A stretch of DNA of 64,000 bases from NCBI GenBank assembly GCA_002189035.1, contig CM007991.1, positions 2,046,001-2,110,000 of the forward strand, in the 5' to 3' direction. Source of the DNA: Utricularia gibba. Lineage: Eukaryota; Streptophyta; Magnoliopsida; Lamiales; Lentibulariaceae. Position 1 is the first letter of the stretch, and every line of letters begins with the position of its first letter. Both the position numbers and the translations under genes were made by a program. Below, piece by piece: positions 39,647 through 51,052 of the stretch. A model generated the notes under the pieces. That model was not told the DNA's origin, searched no databases, and saw nothing but the letters and a program-made list of their open reading frames with translations.

Positions 39647-42137
39647 TTCGTGATTAATCCCAAGACAACTCGAGATAATCAAATGGGTTTCCCCTTGATC
39701 CACCCCCCAAAAAGTGTTGACACTCTGAAGCTGAATCTTTAAAATCTCAGCAACTATAAAAATCCACAAACCCTAATCTCTAATCCCCACTGAAGCATCT
39801 TCATAAACATGTCAAAGTGCAACCATCTCCAAAAACAGAGGGCATTCCGAGGTTCACGCCGCGAACTGTTCTTCAGATCCCAAAACATGACAATCGGATT
39901 CGCTGCATCCCATCAAGAAACCGACGATGTAAAACAAAAACACGAAAAAAAAGATTGAAAGCTAACGCAACTTTGACTCCATAAACTCTGCAAGAGTAAA
40001 ATTTTGATGGGTGCAAAGAACGACCACAAAGCATGGTGCAAGCATTAAAAAGCACCCGATAAAGCAAATACATGAATCATCTCTACCTTAACTTTCACAG
40101 CCACGATCAAGTTGCTCTTGAAAATACAACCCAAAAAGTTGCACACAACAACCCAACAATTACCTCCTGTCTCCCATTACATCCTTTCCTCAAATCGAAA
40201 CGTGATCGAAAAATGAGAAAAAAGTATCAATGAATGGACAATACCTACTCCACTTCATTAATTGGAACTCATATGGCCGACCAAGCACAAACCTTTCAGC
40301 TTTCCCTTCATTTCTCCACAACCCCACGTCTCTCTCTCTCCCCATATACACACATATCTCCTGCAAATCTTTCTCTGAAAATTATGAAGGATTCTTCTAT
40401 GGAACCCCTGTACAAGATTTCCATATCTTCTTCTCTACATGCTCACAAAGTCTCTCTCTCTCTCTTGCCTAACTTCCCCACCTATTAGAAAAGCAGAAGC
40501 TACTTTCGTTTTAGTAAACTAAAACAAAAAGAAAGGTAACCCCTTTTTACCAGTCACCAGTAAAACTACTCTTCACCTCCACCTCTAACTCCACTTTTGT
40601 ATTTATATTTCACTCCTTTTGGGGAATCATATTACATTTCTAACAGCAGTTAGCAGAAAAATGAAGCAAGTTAAGGATGATTAATGATTACCCACACGCG
40701 CGGGGTTAGGTCAAATTTATTGTCAAAGATATTATTAAATAGTATTAAGGTGAATGCCCGCCTACGTCCGTAAACAGGCGCTTTTAGGTGGACTACGCAC
40801 TAAACAAAACAGACGCAGCTTCATTAAAAAACAAGATCATGTAAAGGCAGCGCCTTTTGATGGCTTCATTGCCCCTGAAGCATGAGGTGCTGGTGCTGCA
40901 ACGAGGGAGGGGTTAGTTAGCAGTTGAATCATTACCCAGGTGTTCATTTTCAAAAAAAAAAAAAATTGTCCGAACGAGTGTCATCCCGGTGAGTCGCCGT
41001 CATCGGTTTCAACGTACGAAAGTCGACTGGTTTGCTTACTTTTTTCATCCCCCATACTTTTATGGGTGGATACCCTTTCCGGTATGAAGTAAAATGTAGT
41101 GTTTTGAGTATACATGCAGGGGCTATATGAAGTACTCAGAAACGTGCGTACATGGGTAAAGCGTAGACGTCAATGGATTCCTTTCCAACGAGTTCACATT
41201 TGGTAGGTGATGAGGCCCTACGACCATTGCCCGTCTTTATCCGACGCTGACCTCAGAAAAGAAGAAGAACCAAGCATTGAGTTTTGGATTCCAAAAGCAT
41301 TTTAAGCATCTGAGTTTATAACTGACTCCTCCCCATTAACCAGTGGATCGATAAAGATTCCTTTTTTTTTTTAAATGGGGGATCGATAAAGATTCCTTTT
41401 TTTTTCAATGGGAGATCGATAAAGATTCCGAGTTCCGAAGAATCGCTACTCAGTTCGCAAAATGAATCGAATTTGTCGTGATGGTGGGTGTATTGTGGCA
41501 TGCCCATTGGAAATGTATTTACCTAATCGACTGGTGCTGTCTACACTTTAGCACAAAAACTACTGATAGATTGAATAAATGAGCCAGAGGCAGCAGTCCA
41601 ATGATGGTCCACATGTGTATGCGGACCCTATAGGATCGAAAAGAGATCAAGCTCTCATCTTTGATCAAAACAGAGCAAAGGTGCTGTATATTTGAGCTGC
41701 TGCAATACACTACTTGTTTGTATTCTGAATGAACGAAAAATTGCAGCAAAAACTAATTTCAAGATGAAAGGTTCGGATGAATGAAAAACAAGCAACAAAA
41801 CAAACGTGACAGCAACTAATTAGATACAAGACAGTGAAACAAACTAGAAGAAAAAAAGGGTAGAACACCAGCTCGTGGCTGACTTTGCAGTCATGGATAA
41901 TCGTGGTCCAGCTGGTAATCTTCATGTTCCAGGGATGAACTGAATTGCTAGCTGTGTAGTCCATCTGGATGTTGAGCTACCTTCAATTTTATCCCACACA
42001 CCATATGGAGAAAGATCGAAGTTGGTGGAAGAAGTGTATAAGGAGCACTACTATACAGATTATGTGGGATGCTCGGTGATGATTAACAAGAACAAAGCTC
42101 AGGAAAGTGTGATATAGTATACAACACTAAATAAAAA
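39647..42137. other. Intergenic region with receptor-kinase leader, CT microsatellites and a short tandem repeat
   Basis: This 2.5 kb spacer starts with the receptor-kinase 5' UTR (telo-box-like AAACCCTAA near 39770) and promoter. CTCTCTCT tracts at about 40330 and 40450 give GA repeats on the transcribed strand. The stretch 40500-41300 is otherwise unremarkable. A three-copy ~35-bp repeat lies near 41345-41430. From 41520 to 42137 is the 3' flank of the coiled-coil gene. No gene is supported. Confidence 0.5.
41345..41430 (+). repeat. Three-copy tandem repeat, unit about 34-35 bp
   Basis: The core GATCGATAAAGATTCC occurs three times at about 41346-41361, 41381-41396 and 41414-41429. The units are separated by T tracts plus AAATGGGG or CAATGGGA. 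Only the T-tract lengths and a few bases differ, implying recent duplication. Confidence 0.85.
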
Positions 42138-42845
42138 TCATATGTTAAAATATGAGCTTTGCCTTTTCTTATGGCTTATGTTTCTGAGGCCATGCTTCAA
42201 CCTCTCCAGTTCACTCTTCTTGTGGAACTGCTCCTCTTCCACAGAGATGACCAGCATTGACTGAAGAAGTTCAATAGTTTCCTCCTTGGCGCTCAGCTCT
42301 TTCTTCAAATCCACGATTTCTGTTTCCTCTTCCACCGAACCTATGAAATGTGTGCAACTTCTTAGTACATGAGGGGTTTCTGTTCTGGTTCTTGAAAGAG
42401 TACAAGTATAAAATACTGGAAAGTCAAAACCATCCCTGGTTGTTGAATAAGTGGTACGAACTCATTTACTAAAAAAGGTAGATCTTTTACCTTGTTTTGC
42501 TGTTGTGATGAGATGCTCAAGCTCCATCTTCACAGCCAAGTAGAGCTGCTTCCATTTCTCTGCAGCCTCATCTCTCTTCCCACTCTCCAAAATCCTTATT
42601 CTCTCATCCTTGGCACCTGATTCTTCTTTCATTCTTCGAATCTCCTCCTTGAGTTTCTTCCTTTCTCTCCTCCACTCATCGCGGTTGAGAGCGAAAGCCA
42701 TGAGCTCTGCCTCGTAAAACCGGTTGTCCGATTCTCGTATACACATGAGTTCTCTGATATCCTTTTCTAGAATCCTCAACCTGTGGCTCGAGTCCTGTTC
42801 CACTTTGGTTTGAAAGCTTCCCATCGTGTTGTACTTAGTTTTCAT
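42138..42845 (-). CDS. Coiled-coil protein of unknown function
   Basis: Two exons (42845-42491, 42340-42138) join in frame. The protein has 185 residues from the first ATG (MKTKYNTMGSF) or 178 from MGSFQTKVEQDSSHRLRILE, which is the start I recall in related plant proteins. It is charged and almost wholly helical, with heptad-rich stretches (EWRRERKKLKEEIRRMKEE, AAEKWKQLYLAVKMELEHL, LKKELSAKEETIELLQSM). No signal peptide, membrane span or catalytic motif is visible. It resembles a small plant family with RESDNxFYEAELMAFA at the N terminus. No function is known to me, so none is assigned. Confidence 0.82.
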
Positions 42846-43263
42846 GCCCGATGGTGTGAATAAATAGAGAGACTTTAGAGCGTAAAGTCAGCTGAAATTC
42901 GTGATCCATCTTCATTTCAGTTGGCACGCTGTAGTTGCTGATGCATTTATGTGAATGGCGGTAGTCGCATAGATTAACCATACGCAGCAATGTGAGTTTT
43001 CATACTCAGGGAATGCCGCTGCTTTAATCAGTACATAAAAGCGGCCATGGAAGATTGAATGCGTTCCCGGAGGCGGTGGTGATACGCTGCCGCATATGTT
43101 AGTGGACGAGATTACAACTTCAACGAGTTGCCATTTATTACAGCAACGTGACGCTCACAGACGAACATCACGCATAGAAAGAAGGGAAACACTCCCTCCC
43201 TGGTCCTAACTTCCTACCCAGATGATAAGCACATCATTTATTTCATGCAAACAATTGAACTTC
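42846..43263. other. Intergenic: coiled-coil gene promoter and LEA 3' flank
   Basis: About 420 bp between two minus-strand genes. It should contain the promoter of the coiled-coil gene and the 3' UTR of the LEA gene. I see no repeat or gene. Confidence 0.5.
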
Positions 43264-43875
43264 TCACTTGTTCTCGCCAATCCCGAGGGTGCTCTTCACC
43301 GTGTTCACTGTGTCTTGAGCGACCTGAGCTACTTGCTCTCGAGTCTGAAGATAAAGCATAAGAACAATATCAATGTATTTACACATGCATTGTGTTTTTG
43401 TTTTTCATCATTCAAAAAGATGAAAAAAAAATCACCTGTTGGAGGAAACCAGTGGCCTCATTCTGGTTGGGGTCACCGCGGCTCTCTTCTTGGGAGCTAG
43501 CTGCGTTGGTGGCCTTTTCTTGGGCATTCTCAGCCGCAGTTGTGGCCTTCCCGTGGACACTCTCTGAGGCGTTGAAGGCCTTTTCTTGGGCAGCCTGAGA
43601 GGCGTTTCCAGCCTTCTCGTGCGCGCTCTCCGCTGCATTGATGGCCTTATCTTGGCCACTATGGAAGGCGTTTCCAGCTTTCTCCTGGGCGGCATTCGTG
43701 CTTGCCTTCGCATTCTCCATTATCTCCTCTGCCTTGCTCTGAACACGTATATCAATCATCATCATACATACCTACCGTTTAAAAAAGAGTGGGAGAAAGT
43801 TAGACAATACAAAACGTGGCGGCGTACCTGGGCATTGTCGCTGGGCTTTTCTTGATGCAACTGGACACTCGACAT
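43264..43875 (-). CDS. Late embryogenesis abundant (group 3, 11-mer repeat) protein
   Basis: Small hydrophilic stress or desiccation protein of 143 residues. Exons are 43875-43828, 43738-43436 and 43344-43264. The middle exon encodes six exact-length tandem 11-mers at about residues 37-102: EKAGNAFHSGQ, DKAINAAESAH, EKAGNASQAAQ, EKAFNASESVH, GKATTAAENAQ, EKATNAASSQE. This is the LEA group 3 pattern, unfolded in solution and amphipathic helical on drying. The protein ends TVKSTLGIGENK, as in KIN1/KIN2-like and related small LEA proteins, after AQVAQDT. There is no signal peptide and only cytosolic or nuclear localisation is likely. The upstream region has a TATA box, an inverted repeat and a CE3-like ACGCGTGT, consistent with ABA or drought induction. 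The repeats alternate in pairs, suggesting a 66-bp duplication unit. Confidence 0.88.
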
Positions 43876-44649
43876 GTCGCTCAGAATGATGTTCAGGTTT
43901 TCGATCAGGCAAAGAAAGCACGATGTCGGAACAAGAAGCCTGCTTCTATTTATTTATATGCACCAAGAAAGCGCTTTTCTTGGTGCAACCCATGGAGACG
44001 CGTGTATTCCTACCTCTGAATCGGGAGTAAGGTATACCGCAAATCATGTTCATCTGTACGTCTTCTCCGTCCTCCATTTCAGGAGTTAGCGGCTCATGTG
44101 CCATTTCATATAACCGATTCAACTACTCAAATACATCCCAATTGATCATTTTTTTCCGTGTGTCGATTTGGTATTTTCCCCACAGTTCAAACCATGAGTA
44201 TCTTGGTTCCGTTGTCTTCATGTTGGAAGAAGGGGATGAACAACACACACAGAGAGATTCAGAAACAAACTTGCTGTTGAGAACAAGGAATAAATCTGCA
44301 AGTGTTATTATTCATTCATCATTTTCCTAAGGCTACTACACATAAGGATTGATGATCCTCAACTAACTTTCACTAGCATCATGCTGACTTCAACCTCTGC
44401 ACCTGAGGCCTTTCTTTGTTTATCATCCAACACTTCTCTCATTTTGTTTATAGTGGTGGAGTGATTCACAGGGGGTGTGAATGTGCTGTTGGTTGAAAGG
44501 ATGAAGTGCTTTTGTAGTATGAAAGATGGGGGGTGGATGTGCATATGATGCAAATGGTGTCACAACTGTATTGTGTTGTGTTGTTGCTGTATTACATGCT
44601 CAACTGACCTGCTCGCAAATCAGCTCTATATAAGACACTACTCTATCCA
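43876..44649. other. LEA gene promoter and 3' flank of the next membrane-protein gene
   Basis: The proximal 130 bp form the LEA core promoter (TATA box, inverted repeat, CE3-like motif). The rest, to 44649, is AT-rich and should include the 3' UTR of the minus-strand membrane-protein gene. No other gene was seen. Confidence 0.5.
43951..44005 (-). promoter_or_regulatory. LEA core promoter: TATA box, 12-bp-arm inverted repeat, CE3-like element
   Basis: On the minus strand TATAAATA (43958-43951) lies 76 bp before the ATG. Directly upstream is a perfect inverted repeat, arms TGCACCAAGAAA (43959-43970) and TTTCTTGGTGCA (43976-43987) around GCGCT. ACGCGTGT at 43998-44005 (plus strand) resembles the ABA coupling element CE3. 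Function is inferred. Confidence 0.6.
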
Positions 44650-45547
44650 TCAACGAAATACATCCATCCATGAACCCAAAAGCGGGGAGATGAAGATAAT
44701 CAGTCTCAGCAACAAAGGCCAAACATCAGGACTCAATGTTACCTGTTTCTCCCTCCTTTTGTTCCTTTCTCTCCGAACAAATTTTGGAGCTCCTCGTCTC
44801 GAAGCCTTCGGCTTTACGATCACAACAACGTCTTCCCATCCACCAAGACGGCTGTTGTATGCACCGGAGTCTTGGTTGTTGGCTTCTGGCTCATCAAGCT
44901 TATCCCATCCTCCCAATCTCATTGAACTTTTCACGTATGAATCTCGGGGTTTAGCTTCTTGTTTTTCCTCTATAACCTGTTCTCTGGGTTTGATGGCATC
45001 TGCATCTTTGGATGTACTTGCCGCTCTCCTACCGAGATCTGGCTTGTCCCTCTCCTGAAACTTTTTGATAGCAAAGCTGAAAGTTGACCATCCAATGGCA
45101 GCTGCTAGTGCTAAAAGGAAGGCCTTTGGACCAGTGGCGAATAACATGGACAGAATAATTGCCGGGAGTGTCCAACCAAAGGATACAAAAGCCTGTGAAT
45201 AACACGAAGATTCAGTGGAACCAACCATCAAACATTTGGTGGGCACTGCAGTTTTAAAAGGCTAACTGCAGAGAAAAAGGAATGACCTTAAAGATCGAAA
45301 TGTGATCGATGTACTCTTTAAAAACCTCAATCCCCTGATCCGTAAACCCTCGGACATTTTCAGATTCATTGAATTTGTACGATGAATCAGTCTCCGACCG
45401 GCGTACATGGAGATGGTGCGGCGGCGGAACGGAGGAGATGAATAGGAGAAAAGAGGATGATCGGAAACAGCACCTGGAATGTAAAAGAAGATATGAAGAG
45501 AAAGACCGGGGGCGGAGTCGGGGTTCAATTCCCGCCATTATCGCCAT
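44650..45547 (-). CDS. Predicted plastid-targeted membrane protein of unknown function
   Basis: Two exons (45547-45287, 45192-44650) join in frame to give 267 residues. The first ~60 residues (MAIMAGIEPRLRPRSFSSYL) are rich in Ser, Arg and Leu, like a chloroplast transit peptide. A conserved block KFNESENVRGFTDQGIEVFK follows. Then come hydrophobic segments AFVSFGWTLPAIILSMLFAT and KAFLLALAAAIGWSTFSFA. A charged linker carries two LGGWDxLD/LGGWEDV motifs. The C terminus PLLLRLIIFISPLLGSW is a final membrane-like segment. The layout matches a plant family that I recognise but that has no assigned function. The start could also be the in-frame ATG at 45538. Confidence 0.8.
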
Positions 45548-46204
45548 TGCCGTACCTCCCTTATCGCCATTGTCGCCAGCTTGAGGTGCTAACGAGACGA
45601 GCGTGTCCAGCAAACCAGTATACATATATATCCTCAGAAAAATGTCTTCTGGATTTGGGGCCCACACGGACAACCCAACAGAGGTTTGGTAAACCTTCTT
45701 GTAAGAAAAACAGAAAACAACTGAAACAAAGATCCGAATCACAATCTGACTACTAGCTTTCAAACAATTGAAGGAGAATGCAAACGATGGTTAGAAGAAG
45801 AAGAAGGTGTTTCAATGCAGCGGATGCTCAAAAGTCTGGGTTTCTAGTTTGATTTTGTTTCCAGTATTTGTGTTTGTATCCGATTTTCGCCCATAAGTTT
45901 GCTAGCGCTTTTGTTTGTCATTGTCGTTGCTGCTCAGTTGTTTTTATCTGACTTTAGATGTTAGGGAGCCGCTTTTCGTTTCTGGGCTATCTCGAAACTC
46001 CATTTTTAGGTCAAACTGTAGAGGCATATTCCCCTTCTTTTATCTCATATGTAGGGGGTGGGATCCACGAATGCGATGCTGGATTTTGATCAAAGTTGGT
46101 GCTGAAATCACTTGTGGCTTTTGATGAGGATGCGGGATGGGAGTTACCCATGGAAGAAAGCCGTGCTTTTTGTGCAGTTTGCTTTGTGATTTTACTTGAT
46201 CTTC
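45548..46204. other. Divergent intergenic region
   Basis: About 650 bp separate the minus-strand membrane-protein gene and the plus-strand acidic-protein gene, both transcribed outward. It should hold both promoters. The last 200 bp is T-rich, leader-like. No gene is supported. Confidence 0.45.
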
Positions 46205-46849
46205 ATGGATATCAATCATAAAGTCGTTGAGGGTGACGCTTGTGTAGATGATGGGTTGCAGTCTCCAAAGGAAGTAGTGATTCAGGAGACTGATGCTTCT
46301 GATGAATCCCAGCCATTGCTAACATCCACCAAAGATCGGTTTTCTATGGCGCCCCAAAAATTGTTGCCGTCCATTAAGGATCCGTTTTCGATACCGTCCG
46401 AGAAATCGAAAAGGAAAGTTCAGTGGGTTGACTCGAATGGAGGTAAACTTGCACAAACAGTTGAATTCATACCGAGGTGAGGTGATTGATTTACAGATTC
46501 CTTCGCTGATTCCTATGTTAATCTATTATACCGATCACTTATGTTTTACTGGCTTTCTGATCATAAAGTTTCTTTCCTCTTTAGTACAAGGATAACTGTC
46601 TCATACTAGTTTTATACTAGTTTTACAACGCTCACTCCGCAAGCTATCTTTGTGATTGATACTTTCTTTGGGTTAAAAGTGCTTGTTTGGGTGATTGTAC
46701 ACTGTGATTGCGTCAGAATTATCTTGGAATTTGTGGCTGCTTTGTAGAATCTTTGTGGGTGGTTGAAGTTGATTCACTTTTTGGTTTGCAGTGATGTGAG
46801 CGATGAAGATGAGGAAGATTCAGATTCTTGCATCTGTGGAATAATGTAG
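46205..46849 (+). CDS. Small acidic protein with C-terminal CaaX-like motif
   Basis: Two exons (46205-46476, 46792-46849) encode 109 residues. The protein begins MDINHKVVEGDACVDDG, has a basic segment (SEKSKRKVQWVDSNGGKLAQ) and ends in an acidic run SDVSDEDEEDSDSC followed by ICGIM. The last four residues, CGIM, fit a CaaX prenylation motif with Met favouring farnesylation, and a second Cys two residues before could be palmitoylated. The short second exon encodes exactly this tail. I recall similar plant proteins with a KVQWxDxxG core, but none with a known role. The upstream ATG is supported by the absence of another in-frame ATG before a stop. Confidence 0.75.
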
Positions 46850-47140
46850 AGCGACTGACTGTAGAGCTGCATTGTTGCAACAGATTTGATGAGTTTTGGA
46901 TCATGCCCACCGTGAGCTTCTTCAATGGCTTCCTCTGGAAAATATAAATTTCCAAAACAACTGATCATTGAAAGTAGTTTCTATGATCATCAGCCTGCGA
47001 TTTTTACACACGAAACTCAAATACAGAGAAGAGGATGTCCTGCTCTCTCCTAACAATATGGCTCTTTGTCTACAGATTCCCCTAATGACTATTCTTTACA
47101 AAGGAATGCATGCAATCCCAGAGGGGTGTGTCCTTGTCTC

Positions 47141-50100
47141 TTAGGTGATCGCAATTGCAGGCCTCCTCTTTGCCAAGTGAAATGTCTTCTTGAGAAACTG
47201 ACTCGCTGCTCGATCGCCTCTGTAGCACAAAATCCTCAGAATGGTCGTGGGATCAAATCGACTCCATTTTATGGTAGCTGGAGAGGTCGCGTGCTTCTGT
47301 CCCTCCTCCACCATCGCCTCAAGCTTGAAGTCATCACCGGCAACACCATAGAGTTCTTCTACCAGCTGCTCAGTTGACTGTCCCATGAGTGCTACTATAC
47401 CATCAGCTGCTTCGGCTTCTCTTTCAATGACATCCTCAACGATTAATCCTTCACAACTACAGAAAACCTGCTTCAAACCCTCCAAATCTTCCTTGATCAT
47501 CGGGTGATCTGCTGCAGAAAAGTGCCGAGAGCTACCTCCTGCTAGAAGCACCAAAAGGAATGACTCGAGGGAGGCTTTCGCCACCTCTTTCAATGCTGCT
47601 CGTTGAGCGTTTTCTACTACAATGGCACAAAGAAGCGTGAGATTCTGCTTGAGAATTCGAAGTGTTGGGCTGATGCGTGAGTTTGCCACATCGCCCACAT
47701 ATAAGCCATTGTAGAAGACATTCATGGAATCTAAGAATATGAGCCGGTAAGCTGCCACTTCTGATACATGACGAGAAGCTTCTTGTATTTGTGAAAGAAT
47801 GCTTTCAAAGTGGCATCCTCCCGGTGTACTTATTCCAATGAATCTACTCTTTGCCAGTAGTTTCTTCGGGGAGATAGACAGATGTCGGCTAAGGGCTTGG
47901 ACTTCATTTGCAAGGTAGTTCAGAGTGTTCAGCCTGATGTACAGGCGTTGTGTTCCTCTGCTGATTGATGGTCGTGGCTGATTTTCACTGTTGAAAATTA
48001 TACAGTTCGGATCCTCAACTCCGACACTGCATGCTGCTATTTTCCAGAGTTTCGAGAATTTTGAATCCTGGCTACATCGTGTCAGGGGGGGTAATGCTGG
48101 GATGTAACTTTGTTTTGATCCTGAAAAAGAGATGAAGCTTGTTGGTTCAATCACAAATGATGACAGAATTTTCTCTAGATGAGTTTGCTTACCACATGAT
48201 GCAACAAAAGCAATGTAATCTCCATGAATTTTCTCCAACCCTCCAACAAAGTCGTGAAACAAGCTATCAGGTATGTTCACAGGGATTTCAAAGAGAGTCT
48301 CCGCAGACTCCTTGGCGAAGGTAAGAACTTCTGTTGCAGAATGGGCGTATGGCTCCGATTTGGATTTCGGATTCCATGTCTGCAGAATTGATTATCAAAA
48401 AAGTTTCATAGAAAGACAACATTGATCAATTTTTTTTTTTTCCATTAAGTTGTTAAACTCTTACCTCTGTTTGCTTGGCTCTCAAAATATGCTCACATCC
48501 TTTGTGCAACAACATCTCCTCGATCTTCTGCTTCAATAATCCATGAATGATGGATTCGACTTCGAATGGAACCATCTCTTGCATCATTGCTTTTCCTCCA
48601 TCCTCACATTCAACTGAATCCTCGACAACCACTTGGACCAAAGCCTTCTCAAGCTTCTCTGCCCTTTGCAAAACCAATACTGTTTCATTTACCATCGAAG
48701 GATTAGCTGCCATGAACTTCTTAAGCAAAGCTCCATAGCAAGTGTGTAAAGAAACAGCAGCCAACCCAGTTGCTATGGGGTGCCATTTCTTCAGCACAGG
48801 ACTGAAAATATTCTTCTCCACTGCAATCAACTCGTCAGTCCTTCTTGCAAGCTTGATTAGTACTTCACTCGGATCTTGTGCTTCTGCGCTCTTGAAGCCG
48901 TTCACATTTTGTTCTTCGATCATCTTCTTAGAGAAAACCATGTTAGTGGCTCTTGAAAGCTGAGATGAGGCAGCTATAGATATGGAAACAACATGAACAT
49001 ATTTACATACTAACACAAACCTTAGTGAATGCAATTTGTAAAGATGATCGAATGTAGTGATCAACTCTGACGCCGTTAAGATCATCACTAACTTTTCCTT
49101 TTTCATGGACTGAATTTACATTGCATGGAACATCCTCTTCAAGGATCTTCTTAACCGAAAAAAGTAAAGGAAGCATGTTTTCCATCAGTCCCACATTATC
49201 CTTGTTGAAATTGCCATGATAATTAAGCAATCTCTTCTCTAACCATTTCTTCATTGCGCTTAAAACACTACCCAGCGTCTGCAGATACACATCCTCTCTG
49301 TCTGTCTTCTTTGCATCAGAAGCAACTTCGGCCAGCAGAACAAAAGATGCACTCAATAGATCAGGTTCCCTTTGACCTGTCACTATATATTGCTCAAAAA
49401 ACACCCAAGTAACACAAATATTATGCAATGATCGATTAATCCCCAAAGTAGACCATGTTTTCTTCATAAGCTCAAGCAATTCATCCACTTCATCTAATAC
49501 TAGTGTGCCATCTTTCATGTCGAAAATTGATGATAACAATGCAGAATATATTCGGACATTTAAGGGATACCCATCAGCCCAGTGACACATTTCAGGAGTT
49601 CCATCATGCCGGCTCCTACAAGCCAAAGAGATAACACAGTTGGATAACCTTCTCATTGACTCGGAATTCTTTGCGGAGTCTATTAGTTTCAACTCAGCAG
49701 CGCTAATGATTTCTTGAAGCTCTACTGCACTTGAGTCATTTTTTTTGAGTGGAACCAAAGGGTGAAGAAGAAGGCCGGCTTTGAGCAGTTTCAGTTGATG
49801 TATTTGCCATAAACTGCAATCATGAGGGTCATCAAATTCAGATGGTTTCAAATGGCGCATCAACTCCAGAGGAAGGATCATCGTCTCAGGACGCTTTCCC
49901 ATCTTCAAGAAGCCATTGAATTGATTGAAACAACATAAGAGTGAAATCAATAAATTGATCACAAGCTTTTCGAACATACTTGGCCAACGAGAGTTCTCAT
50001 CAGAGTTTTCCTTAGCCTTCCATCGGTCTGCTCCGTTACCCTCATCTGTTGCCTCATTATCTCGGCCACAGTCATTGGCCTCCTCAACCTTCCCTCCGAT

Positions 50101-50521
50101 GGAATTGTACTGAACGCCGCCGATTGCTTGGAATCTGAAAACGGGCAGGATCCAAACGAGTAGCTCCTCCGCGAAAACGGCGACTGCCCCATCATCTTCA
50201 ACCCTAAAGCCCTCTTCACACGGCTGTTCCCCCCATATTTCATCGGAGACCCAGTACCCATCGACACATTTCCATCCTCCGAAGCAGCATTGTAATACGT
50301 GAGCGCACCCCGGCCACCAAAACCAGGCGACGAACGGCAAGAGGTGAAGAAAACCTCGTAAGCAACCTGACAAAAGTCATCTTGATCAAGGCCTTCGATT
50401 TCACCAAACGGTGAAGGTATCTCCGATTTGGGTGCTAGTCGCGTCCCCTCCGGATATTGTATCAGCCGTGGGAGTACGGGAGGCTGTCATATGCGCTGGT
50501 GTGGCGGAAATGGCGACCCAT
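47141..50521 (-). CDS. Unc-13 homologue / DUF810 protein (At2g33420/At1g04470 type), one apparent frameshift
   Basis: DUF810 proteins carry Munc13-homology domains; PATROL1, a relative, tethers vesicles that deliver the plasma-membrane proton pump. Exons are 50521-49980, 49902-49021, 48959-48465, 48379-48193 and 48120-47141. The N terminus MGRHFRHTSAYDS fits the MGHHSRRES-type start of this subclass. The body shows QVAYEVFFTSCRSSPGFGGR, RRPMTVAEIMRQQMRVTEQ, CHWADGYPLNVRIYSALLSS and VDELLELMKKTWSTLGINR. The MHD-type C-terminal half includes RPSISRGTQRLYIRLNTLNY, HVSEVAAYRLIFLDS and TILRILCYRGDRAASQFLKK. The sum of 3086 nt is one short of 1029 codons. The frame breaks between 50465 and 50487, beside GGG runs at 470-472 and 478-480. 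The intron at 49979-49903 is only 77 nt and stays open for 22 codons into the next exon in a long but false reading frame. Confidence 0.9.
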
Positions 50522-51052
50522 TGATGAAGCGGGTCGGTTTTCCGACGAACGCGAAACTAACGCCGTGTCGATATCCAGCGGGAGAGAAAAAGTGAAGATC
50601 AAATGGAATTCGTGAATACTGCTGAAGAGAAATAGTAGCCATTAGAGACATTGGTGGCTCCATCGTTCTGAAACTGGGGAAAGCCCCGCGAGATTGCCGG
50701 GGAATCGCCATGTCCTAAAACGAGCGCGGAGATCTGTAATACACATCTTTAAACGAAACTCAGATTTGGGCCTGTCTTAACTCCAGCTCAACAAAACCTC
50801 TAGCCCAAAGGCCCAAACTATTTCATTACAAGGCTGAAAGCTAATCGCTCGACGTTACTGAGGCGGAGCAGAATGAACTATGAAGCGGCTGTCCTTCTGG
50901 CTACCCAATTCGTATCGCCGGAAGGTTCGTTACCGGAGTCGAAGATTTTTTGCTTTTCTCTTGATTCTTAAATTTCTCGAAGCACAAGAGGCGAGGATTT
51001 GATTCTCCTCCGATCGTGATTGTTGATCCCTTTTTGTTTGATTCAACCGCTA
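50522..51052. promoter_or_regulatory. Divergent promoter of the unc-13-like (-) and Agenet (+) genes
   Basis: The spacer carries TGGGCC at about 50767, AGCCCA at about 50812 and GGCCCA at about 50820. These site II-like elements bind TCP factors and are common in promoters of growth and housekeeping genes. A short ATG frame (MNYEAAVLL) at about 50874 is probably in the leader of the Agenet gene. Confidence 0.5.

Noticed and set aside
40234-40488. Open frames in the CT-rich stretch upstream of the receptor kinase
   Set aside because: Low-complexity CT repeats in a leader or promoter produce chance open frames; no family similarity.
49003-50373. A 456-residue minus-strand open frame starting MSGCLRGFLHLLPFV
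   Set aside because: Its first 150 residues run through the wrong frame of exon 1 and through the 77-nt intron. Only the part after 49902 is real unc-13-like sequence.
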